Both the position numbers and the translations under genes were made by a program. A DNA stretch of 64,000 nucleotides from Cryptomeria japonica (taxonomy: Eukaryota > Streptophyta > Pinopsida > Cupressales > Cupressaceae). Positions 22,748-34,400 of the stretch are shown piece by piece. Below the pieces are notes generated by a model. The model did not search any database. It saw nothing but the letters and a program-made list of their open reading frames with translations, and was not told the DNA's origin. Within the stretch, counting starts at the first letter, position 1; the number at the start of each line of letters is the position of its first letter. The DNA lies in the NCBI RefSeq assembly GCF_030272615.1, contig NC_081415.1:416234757-416298756 (forward strand), given 5' to 3'.

Positions 22748-23695
22748 TCATTTTCCAACAATTTGATAGGGCTCATCATCACCCAAATATACCTGTCCAA
22801 AATCACCTTGAACATAATCTAGAAAATATTTTCTATGGGGTGTAGCATGAAATGAAGCCCCAGAATCTATTACCCAGGAATCATTAACATTATCCAAACA
22901 TAAGATTAAAGCATCTTGTAAAGTATTACTTGCAATATTAGCTTCCTTACTGTCATTTTCATTTTTGTCTCCTTCTTTGTTTTTCCGAGACCAACAGTCT
23001 TTCTTTAGATGACTAGGCTTTCCGCAGTACCAGCAATCTTTCTTTCCTCTAGATTGAGAGCGTCCTTTCTTTGACTTCCCTCGTGACTTCTCATTCCCAG
23101 GGCCTTTTCCTCTTTCCTTTGATCTTCCTCTGTTCTCCACATTCAAAACACTATCCGATGATGTTGGAGTTTCACCTGTGCTTTTCCTTCGCATTTCCTC
23201 GCTTAGGATAACACCAACAATATCATCAAATACCAAAGTATTTTTACCAAAGACAGAGTTACTTACAGCCATAACCAAGCTATTCCAACTTTCTGGCAAA
23301 GAACATAAAATCAAGAGAGCCCTAACCTCTTCTGCAAAGGTAATTTTTACTGAAGACAATTGACTGGTAATTGTATTAAATTCATTTAAGTGCTCCGCTA
23401 CAGATCCTCCCTCACTCATTTTCAAATTAAACAAACGCTTCATAGGAAATACCTTATTCGAAGCCGAGGGTTTCTCATACAACTTAGTCAATGTTGCCAT
23501 CAAATCTACAACCATTTTTTCTTCTGTTATATTGAATTCTACAAACGGCGCAAGGCACAATCGAATAGATCCTAGTGCCTTTCTATCTAAAATGTCCCAC
23601 TCTTCATTGACATTGTGGTTGCTTTCTTTGCCTTTCCTTCCAATGGCCGCCACAAATCCTTTTGATACAGGTAATCCTCCATCTGCATTTTCCAT
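22748..23695 (-). pseudogene. Tork-like copia gag and protease
   Basis: This 315-codon minus-strand frame has copia-type gag (WDILDRKALGSIRL, LYEKPSASNKVF, LCSLPESWNSLVMAV), then a basic Arg/Lys/Ser linker, a zinc knuckle CWYCGKPSHLKKDC (C-x2-C-x4-H-x4-C) and the protease site WVIDSGASFHATP (D-S-G intact). One stop at 22748 separates it from integrase, which continues in the same frame. The start is 93 bases or so after the priming site. Confidence 0.93.
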
Positions 23696-23794
23696 AATTG
23701 ATAATTCTAGCCGTTAAACTTTTCGACCTTGAATTTGGAATCCTCCATTGCTCCCACTCAAATCTGAAAGTCCCGCCAATTTATAGAAAACCTT

Positions 23795-23806
23795 GCTCTG
23801 ATACCA
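23795..23806 (-). other. Primer-binding site, initiator tRNA-Met type
   Basis: The minus strand reads TGGTATCAGAGC, the standard plant initiator-tRNA-Met complement, two bases after the LTR end. Confidence 0.93.
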
Positions 23807-23808
23807 AT

Positions 23809-24284
23809 TGTTAGAGTTTCAAGCAGATCCGAAGCAAATATGAACTAACAATTATATGCAGATTTAAATACAAAAGATAAAGAAATAAAATAGGACATAG
23901 ATAACATAGAGATTTAACGTGGTTCACCCAGAATGGGTTACATCCACCATACACAGTCGTCCAATCTTTCTTATTATCCTGCAAAAAATAGTACATCAAC
24001 CCTTACCATGCCTTAAGCATCCTAGCCGCTTATAACATGCGTTTTTAGGGAAATAAACAAAGTCGGCCCTTCTTAGGGTTTTATTACAATATTGGTTTTC
24101 ATCAATGAAAAACGGCAAAAAAAAATTTCCCGGGGGCTCCCCCCCCCAAACCCCTACTTTTCTCGGGGGTTGCTACCCCCAAACCCCTGCCCGGGGCCCA
24201 GCCCAACCCAACCCAGCCCCGGACCCTGGCAAGGATATGTGCTGAGTGTATAGTACTTTGTTGATCAGTCGCCACATTTTAACA
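23809..24284 (-). repeat. Tork-like copia 5' LTR (476 bp)
   Basis: It pairs with 19294-19688. Its extra length comes from C/G-rich sequence at about 24125-24232, in which a CTCGGGGGTTGCTACCCCC-type motif is repeated. Confidence 0.95.
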
Positions 24285-24807
24285 GAATGCTCGAATCAAA
24301 AGGATAGGGACATATGTCCTCAATATAAAAATTGTGTGATGATGTCCTCTTATTTTTTATATTGTCTAATTCTTGTCTCAATTATCTCAATTCACTCAAA
24401 ACGAGATCATTCGTAGGTATAGGTTTTGATTTTTTCATAGATCTCTTGTATTTTGGTTACAAGTAGAAAGGTCTAAGATGTTTTATCCTCTCATCATTAT
24501 TTGTCTTTGTATGCTTAGATTCACTATCTCTCAATTTATCAAAATCAGGTGGCAATTTAATTCCTTTATTAGCAATGGCTTTGAAGTACGCTCGTAGATC
24601 ACGTTTAATCACCTCTTTAAGAAGTTTAGTAAATCTATGATTGTGAAATGATTTTTCAATGGTGGATTGAGTTATTTCTTTATCGCTCATTTCTCTTGTT
24701 TCACTAGTCACAACGCTAATGTGTTCTTCTTCCTCAAAACTAATAAGATTGTCTCCATTTTGAAACAAACAATTTTGAAACATTTTGTTTCTCATATTAG
24801 GAGACAA
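24285..24807 (-). pseudogene. G5 gag N-terminal fragment
   Basis: The minus strand from 24807 encodes about 116 codons, including FTKLLKEVIKRDLRAYFKAI and KGIKLPPDFDKLR. These align in pattern with the N-terminal gag of G1 (LLKTLLEHGAQLPPEF). The sequence then reaches the copia insertion at 24285 and resumes at 19293. Stops are present before the insertion point. It is the start of the gag gene of the host gypsy G5. Confidence 0.8.
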
Positions 24808-26026
24808 AAAATTGTTCTGATCTTTGACCTAGGACTAGAGCTATGACAATGTATGAGACTTAGGATGGAATGCAAACCCTAAAAATGTAGACTCAACTAT
24901 ATGATAGGATACTTATGATGTGAGGCTCTAAATGAGCATCTGATGACCAACAGTGAACCTAGTATGATAAAATGCAAGTATTCAAGGCAACTCTAGGTCT
25001 GCAGGAAATTGTGATGGATAGACACAAGGACAAGTCATCAAGAGAGGGTGTGATAAGTAGGATATGATGAGCTCCAAGTGGACCACCCAACTCAAAGATG
25101 CTAAAACATTCCCTAACTCAAGGATGATGTGCCTCAAGTGATACAAGAGGATTGATATCCAATGTTTGTTTCAAGACCTTTTAAGAGTGACCTAAATGCA
25201 AGGCTAAGATTTGTTTGACCAATGAATGAGTGCAAGGACTGAATATGCAATCAGATGAATTGATCTAAAGGATGCAAGAACTAAAGGTGTGATGCAAGGG
25301 CTAAATGTATGATTGAAAGGGATGATCCAAATATGCAAGGACTAGGTATGACTAAGTGAGATATGCAAGGATAAAAGGTGCGACTAGGTAGAATGATGTG
25401 ACTATGCAAGGACCTAAAAGGTGTGGCAAGCTATAATGATGTGACTTATGCAAGAACCTAAAAATATCATAATTGCATAATGATATCCCAAGACACATGG
25501 AAGAGATGTCTCTACAAGGTTACTGGTGTTGAGAGATAAGATGGTCAAATGTATTGTCCTCTGTTATGTGCTTATGATAAGGCTCTTCTAAAAAAGAAAG
25601 ATTGTGATCTCAAGGGTTCAAGTTTAAATTCTATTGTAAGACCATTTTGGAAGTGTTCATAATGATGTTCAAATATATGATGTTTCAATAAAAGTATGAT
25701 TTTTATATAAGTGTCTCCTCTTCTGAATAACCTTTGGGTTGTACTATCTTTTCCTAGGATGACAATATATGACTTCTTCAAGAACTTGTGGGATTTTTAA
25801 ATGTGGGGCATAGGTGTGCTGCTAGATGGACCAATGAGAGTACATGTTTAATGTAAAAGTTTCAAGTGTGGTGTTGATTTGTTGATTGGAAATGTTTTTT
25901 TTTAACACATATGCAAGACACGCCAAACAAATTTTTTGTGATATTGCAATGAGATAAACATACATTCAAGCACAATCCTAAGGTTTGGCCAAGACAATAC
26001 TTATTGAATCCTCTTGCCCAGAATAT
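24808..26026 (-). repeat. G5 leader and inner part of 5' LTR
   Basis: This contains no supported gene. The stretch 25000-25480 has many degenerate repeats of ATGCAAGGACTA-type phrases. 25900-26026 resembles G1 at about 8540-8650 (CAATACTTATTGAATCC against CAATAGTCATTGAATCC). The sequence is interrupted at 26026 by the Sirevirus-like copia and resumes at 32733. Confidence 0.65.
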
Positions 26027-27079
26027 TGTTAGGTCCCAGAGACAACTGAGAGGGAGGGGGGGTGAATCAGTTATCAAATAAATTCAAACCAAAAACAACT
26101 TAACCAACCTTAATGCTTAATACCGGTAAACCAAACTTTATGTCGGTAGACAGTTTATTAGTTAATTGCAGTATCGGTAAAGATTAATGCATGAAACAGA
26201 AAGACAATAACAACCACAACACATAACACCAATATTTGTATGTGGAAACCCTGTAAGGGGAAAAACCATGGTGGGAAACCTTACCCACAATCAGATGATA
26301 CTACTACATATAGTATGTGTATACAAATGGGGTTTGCACATGCAGAAAGGCCAAGCGCTTAGAGCTCACTGCTCAAACACAAATAGGAGTCACACTGACT
26401 AGAATTGAATGGTTAAATTCATTAATGATGTACTGCTCAAAATATCATCTTCATATGCTGGATTCAATACCGGTTCAGTTCTTATATGCCTTCACTAAAA
26501 CCTTGCTTCACCTTCAAATGATGTCTATGTGTATAGCTCTTCTTATTCTTGCATATACCTTCTTAAAATTCCTTTTCCCAATCACATATCGATCTTACAT
26601 ATATACCATAACCTAAGACCAATTTTAGTAGGTTGGCTCTAAAAAATATTACAATAAAAACAATTTACAAGTAAATCAATAACTGATGCAATATCCGATT
26701 CAACATGTTGACTTAATGAATTTACAATAACAACAAAATCATCTCCAAAGAGTGTCATGCTGATCTGGAATAGATAAGCTCGTCGGTGCTTATTCTAGAC
26801 CTATTTGTCGGTAATAGCAAATATGCAAACACAAATATACCAATGAACAAATCACCAAGACAAAGTGTCCAAATGATGTCTTCGACATAACCAAGTGTTT
26901 TCCATGTCATTCCAAGTGTCGGTGAACAATATATCCTGTCGGTGTACCAGATACCGGTGACTGTGCATAAGTCACTTGCCGATGAACGTTGCCAATCCTC
27001 CAAAGTGTCAAAGTTGATAAGAGTTAATAGGTGTTGACATCAATGACAAAACCATATCAACATATCCAAAATACCAACA
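26027..27079 (-). repeat. Sirevirus-like 3' LTR (1053 bp)
   Basis: It aligns with 31666-32732 throughout and starts TGTTGGTATTTTGG in element orientation. Scattered substitutions and small indels separate the copies. Confidence 0.95.
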
Positions 27080-27096
27080 ATCTCCCCCTTTGGCAT
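27080..27096 (-). other. Polypurine tract of the Sirevirus-like element
   Basis: The minus strand reads TGCCAAAGGGGGAGAT directly before the LTR, the same as in the non-autonomous element at 12615. Confidence 0.88.
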
Positions 27097-27448
27097 TGAT
27101 GGCAACACAAGATGGAAAAACCATCAAAGGGCCAAAACAGAAATGTCAAATACCAAAAACCAACAATCTCCCAAAAGAGATCATAACCAGAAATCAAAAT
27201 TCAGATACAGAGAGTAATCAATCTCTCCCAAAGTAACAATCTCTCCCAACATGTGTTATCCTTGTGTTTTTCCATATCAATCTCTCCCCCTTTGACATCA
27301 AATGCCAAAGACAATACAAAAACTAGGTTCAAATACAAAATACCAACCAATTCAGTATACCAACTACTCCCCCTGAGAAGTAGCTCTCCTCATCAAAGTT
27401 GGGATAAAATATTTCTCTATTAATTCTGTCGGTTGATGACAAACATCA
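27097..27448 (-). other. 3' non-coding region of the Sirevirus-like element
   Basis: Between the polypurine tract and the RNase H end there is no reading frame. Several CTCCCCC and CTCTCCCA words recur (minus: GGGGGAG), which look like polypurine-tract-like repeats, a feature reported for Sireviruses. Confidence 0.55.
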
Positions 27449-28329
27449 ACTGTCTAAGTCTCTACCGGTGGGGGTATGACCTCAAGCTGATCTCTAAGAT
27501 ATTCAAAAGTCTCCTTAGGCAAAGGCTTAGTGAAAATATTTGCAATCTGCTCTTTAGTATTCACATAAACCAGTTTTACTTCTTTTGCTTCAACATTCTC
27601 TTTCAAAAAATTCAATTTGATAGAAACATGTTTGATTTTAGAATGTAGTACCGGATTCTTAGATATATCAATTGTTGCAGTGTTATCACAATAGATAGTT
27701 AGAGTTTCCTTTCATTTTACCTTTATGTCCTTCAACATTTGCATAAGTCATAATACCTATGTATAGTTAGTTGCTGCTGCAACATATTCTGATTCTGTTG
27801 TTGATAAAGATGTGCAACTTTTTTTCTTACTCGACCAAGAAATTAATCTGCTTCCAAGAAAAAATGCTCTGCATGTGGTGTTTTTTCTGTTATCCACATC
27901 TCCTGCCCAATTTGCATCTATGTATGCACTTAATTCAAAGTTTTCATCTCTAGGATACCATAAGCCAAGGTTTGTAGTGCCTTGTAAGTACTAGAAAATC
28001 CTTTTTACTATTGATTCATGATTTTCTCTAGGATTACTCTAAAATCTTGAAATAATACATACTACATTCATAATATCAGGTCTTGTTTGTGTCAAATACA
28101 GTAGGCCTCATATCATAGATTTGTACCTAGTCGGATTAACATGTGTAGATTCATCCCTTAGTGATAATTTGTCATTTGTAGTCATAGGTGTGCTTACCGG
28201 TTTAGAGTTCTCCATCCCAAATTTCTTTAGTAACTCTTTCAAGTACTTGGATTGACTCAAGAATATACCTTTATCAGTCTATGAAATCTGCAATCCTAAA
28301 AATAATTTTATCTCTCCAATCATAGACAT
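27449..28329 (-). pseudogene. Sirevirus-like RT tail and RNase H
   Basis: The minus strand continues from the RT through the connection (KPVSTPM-like, TRPDIMNVVCIISRF) to RNase H. The motifs are AYIDANWAGDVDNRKNT (first Asp), SLSTTESEYVAAA (Glu), IYCDNTATIDISKNPV (Asp) and NIFTKPLPKETFEYLRD. The three acidic residues are visible, but stops interrupt the frame at several points (for example after ATNYT). It ends near 27450. Confidence 0.85.
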
Positions 28330-29040
28330 TTAAAATTCTTGTTGCATTTCAATAGAAAAGTCTTTACATAGTCCATCTTCTCCTCCAAAGATTATATCAT
28401 CAACAAAAACTTCTATAACCAAGATGTCATCATTAGTCACTTTATAGTATAAGTTGTTGGCAGCATTACCTTTAGAAAAAACAATCTTCAAAAGATATTT
28501 ATCCAATCTAGCATACCAAGCTCTTGGAGCTTGCTTCAACCCATATAAAGATTTCCTTAACCTGCAAACCATATCTTTGTTATCTGTCAAAGAAAATCCA
28601 TCAAGTTGCTCAATGTAAACTTCTTCTTCAAGATCTCCATTCAAAAATGCACATTTAATATCCATTTGATATACTTTGTAGTTCTTGTGTGTTGTAAAAG
28701 CCAAGAATAATTGGACTGCCTCAACTCTAGATACTGGTGCAAAGGTTTCATTATAATTAATTCCTTCTTTCTAAGAATATCCCTTACACACTAGTCTTGC
28801 TTTATTTTTTATTACCTTACCATCTTCATTAAGTTTGTTTCTGAATACCCATTTTGTTCCAATTACATTTTTTTCTTTAGGTCGGGGAACTAATGTCCAT
28901 GTGTTATTCTTTTCAATTTGTTCTAATTCCTCTTCCATAGCTTTAATCCAGTGCTTATCTTCACATGCCTCATTAATTGATGATGGTTCAATTTGAGAAA
29001 TAAGACATACCTCTTCATTGGCCAGTCTTCCTCTTGTCAT
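28330..29040 (-). pseudogene. Sirevirus-like reverse transcriptase
   Basis: The minus strand shows the RT lead-in WIKAMEEELEQIEKNNTW and GTKWVFRNKLNEDGKV, then a stop near 28771. It continues with YQMDIKCAFLNGDLEEEVY (first catalytic Asp), SLYGLKQAPRAWYARLDKYL and the catalytic VFVDDIIFGG, a conservative FVDD form of YVDD. A stop at 28330 follows. Sequence order and motifs are typical copia RT. Interruptions show that the copy is inactive. Confidence 0.9.
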
Positions 29041-29298
29041 AACTCCTTGATACTTGTTCCCAATTATCGGATTTTCAGAGTGATTCAGTCTTACATACCG
29101 GGTTGTCTTTGTTTGTTGTTGTTCCTCAGTTATAGTGGAATTTTCAGATGATACTGGTGTAATTGGATCTTCGTTCTATATCGGTGGGTTCAATGTAGGT
29201 TCATTTGTCAGTCTCTCTGTTGCCGGTTCAAAGTCTATAGACCTTGAAGTTCCTCTAAATTGTTCATCAATCTTCACATTTGTACTCTCAACAATTTT

Positions 29299-30228
29299 CT
29301 ACAATCTCTTGTTAAAACATCTATATGCTTTTCTCTTAGTTGAATAACCAAGAAATATTCCTTCATCACTTCTAGGATCAAATTTGCCAATATACCCATC
29401 TCTTCTAATATAGCATTTACTTACAAATATTCTGAAATATTTAAGAGTAGGAGTAATCCCAAACCATAGTTCATGAGGGGTCTTACCGGTTTCACCTTTG
29501 ATGTGAACTTTGTTGAATGTATAGACCATTGTGCTTACTGCCTCTCTCCAATATACATGTGGTAGATTTTCTTCTGATAACATACTTCTAGCTGCATCCA
29601 AGATAGTTATGTTTTTCCTTTCTACAACTCCATTCTGTTGTGGTGTCCGGGGTGCTGATAATTGTCTTCTAATTCCATTCACTTCACATAATGTATTAAA
29701 TTCCTTAGATGTAAATTCACCTCCTTGATATGATCTCAGACATTTGATTTTCTTGCCGGTTTCATTTTCTACCATCACCTTGAATAGTTTGAACTTCCCA
29801 AGTGCTTCTGATTTTTCTCTAAGAAAAGTAACCCAACACATTCTAGAATAGTCACCAATGATTAGCATGAAATATCTATCACTTTGTAAACTTTTAGTTC
29901 TAGCTGGACCACATAAATCAGTATGAATTAAGTCAAGAGCATTATTGGATTTTTCTAGAATACTTTTAAAAGATGCTCTAACTTGTTTTCCAAATTGACA
30001 TTCCTTACATACCAGATTCTGAGGTTTAACAATCTTAGGTAAATCTCTAACTACCTTAGTTGTACTGATTTTCACAATGCAATCAAAATTTACATGACTG
30101 AGTCTCTTATGCCATAGCCAACTTTCATCAATATGTGCAATCAAGCATGTCTTTTCACTGTTATTCAAATGAAAGATATTATCTCTAGTTTGATTACCGG
30201 TTGCAATTTCCAAACCAGTTTTGTTCAT
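29299..30228 (-). pseudogene. Sirevirus-like integrase, second catalytic Asp lost
   Basis: This 309-codon minus-strand frame has the zinc region (KRLSHVNFDCI, CKECQFGKQ), HTDLCGPARTK (first Asp) and PQQNGVVERKN (Glu). The segment usually reading RSDxGGEF is RSYQGGEF here (near 29720), so the second catalytic Asp is Tyr. The C-terminal module reads GKTPHELWFGITPTLKYF, and GIFLGYSTKRKAYRC follows. An otherwise open frame with one lost catalytic residue indicates inactivation by point mutation. Confidence 0.9.
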
Positions 30229-30252
30229 AATTTTGCATTTTCCATTCTTGAA

Positions 30253-30525
30253 TTATAACTGAAATCCTTTTTCAACTAATTGACCAACACTCAAAATATC
30301 ATGCTTTAAACCTTCAACATAGTAAACATTGTCAGTATTATGCTTACCATCAAGAGATATCGTACCTTTTCCTTTGATCAAACAAGCTTTATCATCTCCA
30401 AATCTTACCAGACCTCCATTATATTCCTGAAAAGTCAAGAATTTGCTTTTGTCACCAATCATATGATGTGAACATCCTGAATCAATGATCCATTCATCCT
30501 TAACTTCAATTTTAGTTGTCAGGGC
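30253..30525 (-). pseudogene. Sirevirus-like protease
   Basis: The minus strand encodes WIIDSGCSHHM at about 30450-30490, the copia-type D-S-G active site, followed by FGDDKACLIKGKGTISL and HDILSVGQLVEKGFQL, the usual sequence linking protease to integrase. The stop at 30253 separates it from integrase. Confidence 0.85.
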
Positions 30526-31608
30526 CTATTCTACCGGTTGAACAGTTGGTGTCGATTGATCTTCTATTATAGCAACAAAGACCCATCCATTGTTTGTTGA
30601 ATCCTCATCAGAATCATTAGTGACTCCTTCATCAGCAAGATAACAAGATTTGTCTTTATTCTTCTTAAATCTATATCTCTGATATTCAGGGTTAGGCTTG
30701 TATGTTCTTCTAGCTTCTTCTCTTAGTCTAGCATGTCTATCAGGGCATCTTGAAGCCATATGACCAATTTTATTATAGTTAAAGCATTTAAAGGGTGCTT
30801 TACCTTCATACTTACTTCCAACTGGACCTTTAGGCATTTTTCTTGCAAATAGTGCTTCAAGTTCTTCAAGTTCTTCATTTTCTCTCCTGCTTTCTTCAAG
30901 TTCTCTTGCATAAAAGGCTTTCCAATCAGATTTGTCAAATGATGGTGCAGATTATGTTGATGCCTTAAAGGATAAATCTATCTTTATCGTAGTAACGAGA
31001 CCAAATTCCTCAATTTCAAAAGCTGAAAGTTTTCCAATCAATGTGTCCCTAGTTACTGATGTATTAGGCATTGTTCTTAACTCATTTATAGCAGTAAATT
31101 TCATTTTATATGCCAGTGGCAATCCTCTTAAAACTTTTGAAACAATTTCATCTTCACTTAAGGTTCCTCCACAACATTTAATACCCAAAACAATTTCATT
31201 TACTCTTTCCATAAAAGCATAAATCCTTTCATCTTCTTCCATTTTCAGATTTTCATACCTGACCCGGAAGCTTTCAAGTTTTGCAATTTTGACTGTGGAA
31301 TCTCCTTCATTCAATGTTTCCAAATGGTCCCAAATAGCTTTAGCAGTATATCTATCTGATAATCCCATGATTTGTTGATATGATAATGCGCTCAAAAGTG
31401 CTTCCCTTGCTTTGCAATCATTTTCCTCATGTTTTCCTAAGGTAGGTGGATTAGGTTGACTTTGAGTAGGAGCAATACAGCCATTCTTTGTAACATCCCA
31501 GATGTCCTTTCTAATGCAATTTAGATGTGTCTCCATCCTAATCTTCCATATGCCATAGTTGGTTCCATCAAGTTTAGGACTGTCCTTCCTCAAATAGTTA
31601 GTAGACAT
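30526..31608 (-). pseudogene. Sirevirus-like gag
   Basis: The minus-strand frame from 31608 starts with LDGTNYGIWKIRMETHL, the copia gag entry motif. It continues through AIWDHLETLNEGDSTVKIAK and VSKVLRGLPLAYKMKFTAI to a stop at 30952. After frame changes it shows a zinc knuckle, CFNYNKIGHMASRC, in which the second Cys is Tyr (near 30785). It ends in an acidic tail. The start lies 44 bases after the priming site. Confidence 0.88.
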
Positions 31609-31651
31609 TGGATCTTCTCAAGCTATTAAACTTCTGCAAAAAGAGGACTAA

Positions 31652-31663
31652 GCTTTGATACCA
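31652..31663 (-). other. Primer-binding site of the Sirevirus-like element
   Basis: The minus strand reads TGGTATCAAAGC, an initiator-tRNA-Met-type site with one change, two bases after the 5' LTR end. Confidence 0.9.
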
Positions 31664-31665
31664 AT

Positions 31666-32732
31666 TGTTAGGTCCCGGAGACAACTAAGAGGGGGGGGTG
31701 AATCAGTTGTTAAATAAATTCAAACCAAAAACAACTTAACCAACCTTAATGCTTAATACCGATAAACCAAACTTTATGCCGGTAGACAATTTATCAGTTA
31801 ATTGCAATACTGGTAAAGATTAATGCATGAAATAGAAAGACAATAACATCCACAACACATAACATCAATATTTGTACGTGGAAACCCTGCAAGGGGAAAA
31901 ACCACGGTGGGAAACCTTACCCACAATCAGATGATACTACTGCAGATAGTATGTGTATACAAATGGGGTCTGCACATGCAGAATGGCCAAGCGCCTAGAG
32001 CTCATTGCTTAAACACAAATAGGAGTCACACTGACTACAATAGGATGGTTAAATCCAATAATGATGTACTGCTCAAAATAGCATCTTCATATGCTGGATT
32101 CAGTACTAGTTCAGTTCTGATATGCCTTCACAAAAACCTTGCTTCACCTTTAAAAATGTCTGCGTGTATAGCTCTGCTTATTCTCGTATATACCTTCTTA
32201 CAATTATTTTTCCCAATCGCATATCGATCTTACAAATAAGATCTTACATATATACCATAACCTAAGACCAATTTTAGTAGGTCAGCTCTAAAAGATATTA
32301 CAATAAAAATAATTTACAAGTAAATCAATAACCAATGCAATATTCGATTCAACATGTCGGCTTAATGCATTTACAATAACAACAAAATCATCTCCAAAGA
32401 GTGTCGTGCTGATCTGGAATAGATAAGCCTGTCGGTGCTTATTCTGGACCTATTTGTCAGTAACACCAAATATGCAAAAATGAATATACCAATGAACAAA
32501 TCACCAAGACAAAGTGTCCAAATGATGTCTTTGACATAACCAAGTGTTTTCCATGTCATTCCAAGTGTCGGTGAACAATATATCCTGTCGGTGTACCAGA
32601 TACCGGTGACTGTGCATAAGTCACTTGCTTGCCGGTGAACATTGCCAATCCTCCAAAGTGCCAGAGTTGATAAGAGTTAATAGGTGTTGACATCAATGAC
32701 AAAACCATATCAACATATCCAAAATACCAACA
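31666..32732 (-). repeat. Sirevirus-like 5' LTR (1067 bp)
   Basis: It pairs with 26027-27079 and ends ...GGGACCTAACA at 31666 in element orientation. Confidence 0.95.
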
Positions 32733-33529
32733 AATACCACATTCAATTAGACAGATAGAAGCTTGGTAGCACTGGCTCCCCCTCCATGGCTCTCACTTCT
32801 TGGGCATACCAAGCTTCAAATTTCTAAATACCCGAAGATCTCGAGATATTTTCTATCTCAAGTTGAAGGGTACATTAGGGGTTTCTTCAGCATGGATGTA
32901 TCACAATGTTTGAGTCAACAAGTAGAAGGTAAGGCTGCTAAAACAATTTAGCTATTAGTGGGGGAACTTCAGTGGAACCCAATGTCTACCCATGTGGTGA
33001 TGACTCATTTAAGAACCCATTCCCAGTCCTCAAAAGGATTTTTATGAGTGTAGATACTAAAGGAAAACCATCGATGTAGATACACGTCACCAAGCAGTCA
33101 CGACTTTCACCTAACTTATTAATTCATATAGCAGGCTGAAGAAGTATTGCTTGGTTCGTTCCCTCTCACTGGCCAAAATGATACTTGGGAGGCAAGCCCT
33201 CTACAAAAAAATAAAAAACTTGAGTGTCACTAACACTTTTCTCTTACACCTAGGACTACGAGAGCCAGGGGAGAGGATCTAGTGTGTATTAACAGTAGGT
33301 CCGATCACACGCAGAAGTGTGTCAATCACATAAAACACATATTCGTTTTAAGCTCAAATCCAAAAGTGATTTAACTACTAAAACAAAGACACGTTCTTTC
33401 AAGTTTCAATATTTGACAATGTCCTACATGAAATCATTAGTAGCTTCAATATATGTCTTCGACAAGCGAGAATTGATACCCTGCACAAGATGAAAGACCT
33501 AAAATTAGTCTCCAAAATCAAAACAAACA

Positions 33530-34400
33530 CATCAAACAATCACACCCTATGACTAACTAACAAAATTGATCTAAATTAACAAATTAAAATCTAAAACTAA
33601 TCTAAATAAACAAATTAAAAATCTAAACCTAAATTAACCAATTAAAATCTAAGCTAATAAATTAAAAATCTAAACTAATTAAAAACTTAAAAAAAACTAA
33701 ATTAAATTAAAATAAAGAAAGAAATCTAATTAAGAATAAATTTAAAAAACTAAAACTAAAGTAAATTACACTAAATTAAAAAAAAAAAAACCAAATTTAA
33801 AATTTAAAAACTAAAACTTAAAAACCAAATTTAAAATAAAAACTAAATCTAAATTAAATTAAAGAAAACTAAAACTAGATGAAAAAAATAAAACTAAAAA
33901 CAAAGCTTAACCAAAAAAACAAAAACTTCATGCATGAAACAAATAAATTAAAAAAATAAAATTAAGTAAAAATTAAAACTAAAAATTAAAAAAATAAAAT
34001 CTAAAAAACTAAAGAAATTAAAAACAAAAAATTAAATAGGGCAGCCCACATGGTACCGAAGGATGTTGCACGTCAATGTCACCGGTCACATTAAAAAATT
34101 TATCCGGCGCACTGCAATTTATAAGGGGTCGCTATACCCGATTCCTGCAATCTAAAACAAAACAAAACAAAAAAATCTAAAATTAAATGAAAAAATAAAA
34201 CTAAAAAAACTAAAAAAATAAAGAAAACCAAAACTTCATGTAGGCACAAAAAAAAAATTCACACACACAACAAATAAATAAAAAATTAAAGTAAAACTAA
34301 AAACTACAAAAAGTAAAATCTAAAACTAAAACTAAAGAAATTAAAATCTAAAACTAAATGGAAAAAAAACAAAAAAATTAAAACAATCAAAATATCAAAA
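33530..34400. repeat. A-rich, strand-asymmetric low-complexity tract
   Basis: About 870 bases are made of degenerate CTAAA, AAATTAAA and AACTAAA words on the plus strand, with very few G or T-rich words. A non-repetitive island with GGCGCACTGC lies at about 34040-34150. In element orientation it is a T-rich tract inside the G5 LTR. Confidence 0.8.

Larger units (their letters stand above)
19294..24284 (-). mobile_element. Tork-like Ty1/copia retrotransposon, full length
   Basis: This is a complete element bounded by LTRs (19294-19688 and 23809-24284) and a perfect 5-bp target duplication GAATG at 19289-19293 and 24285-24289. The minus-strand order is gag, protease, integrase, reverse transcriptase, RNase H, the copia order. 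The priming site and polypurine tract are in place. It inserted into the gag gene of G5. The integrase and RT catalytic residues are all present. Only a few stops and two frameshifts interrupt the polyprotein, so it is younger or less decayed than its neighbours. Confidence 0.96.
26027..32732 (-). mobile_element. Sirevirus-like Ty1/copia retrotransposon, full length
   Basis: LTRs at 26027-27079 and 31666-32732 are closely similar and bounded by TG...CA. The flanks aatat (26022-26026) and aatac (32733-32737) are a 5-bp target duplication with one change. Priming site and polypurine tract fit the minus orientation. The interior encodes gag, protease, integrase, RT and RNase H in copia order. 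Integrase C-terminal motifs (GKTPHELWFG, GIFLGYSTKRKAYRCFN) point to the Sirevirus group. It inserted in the LTR of G5. Confidence 0.95.
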
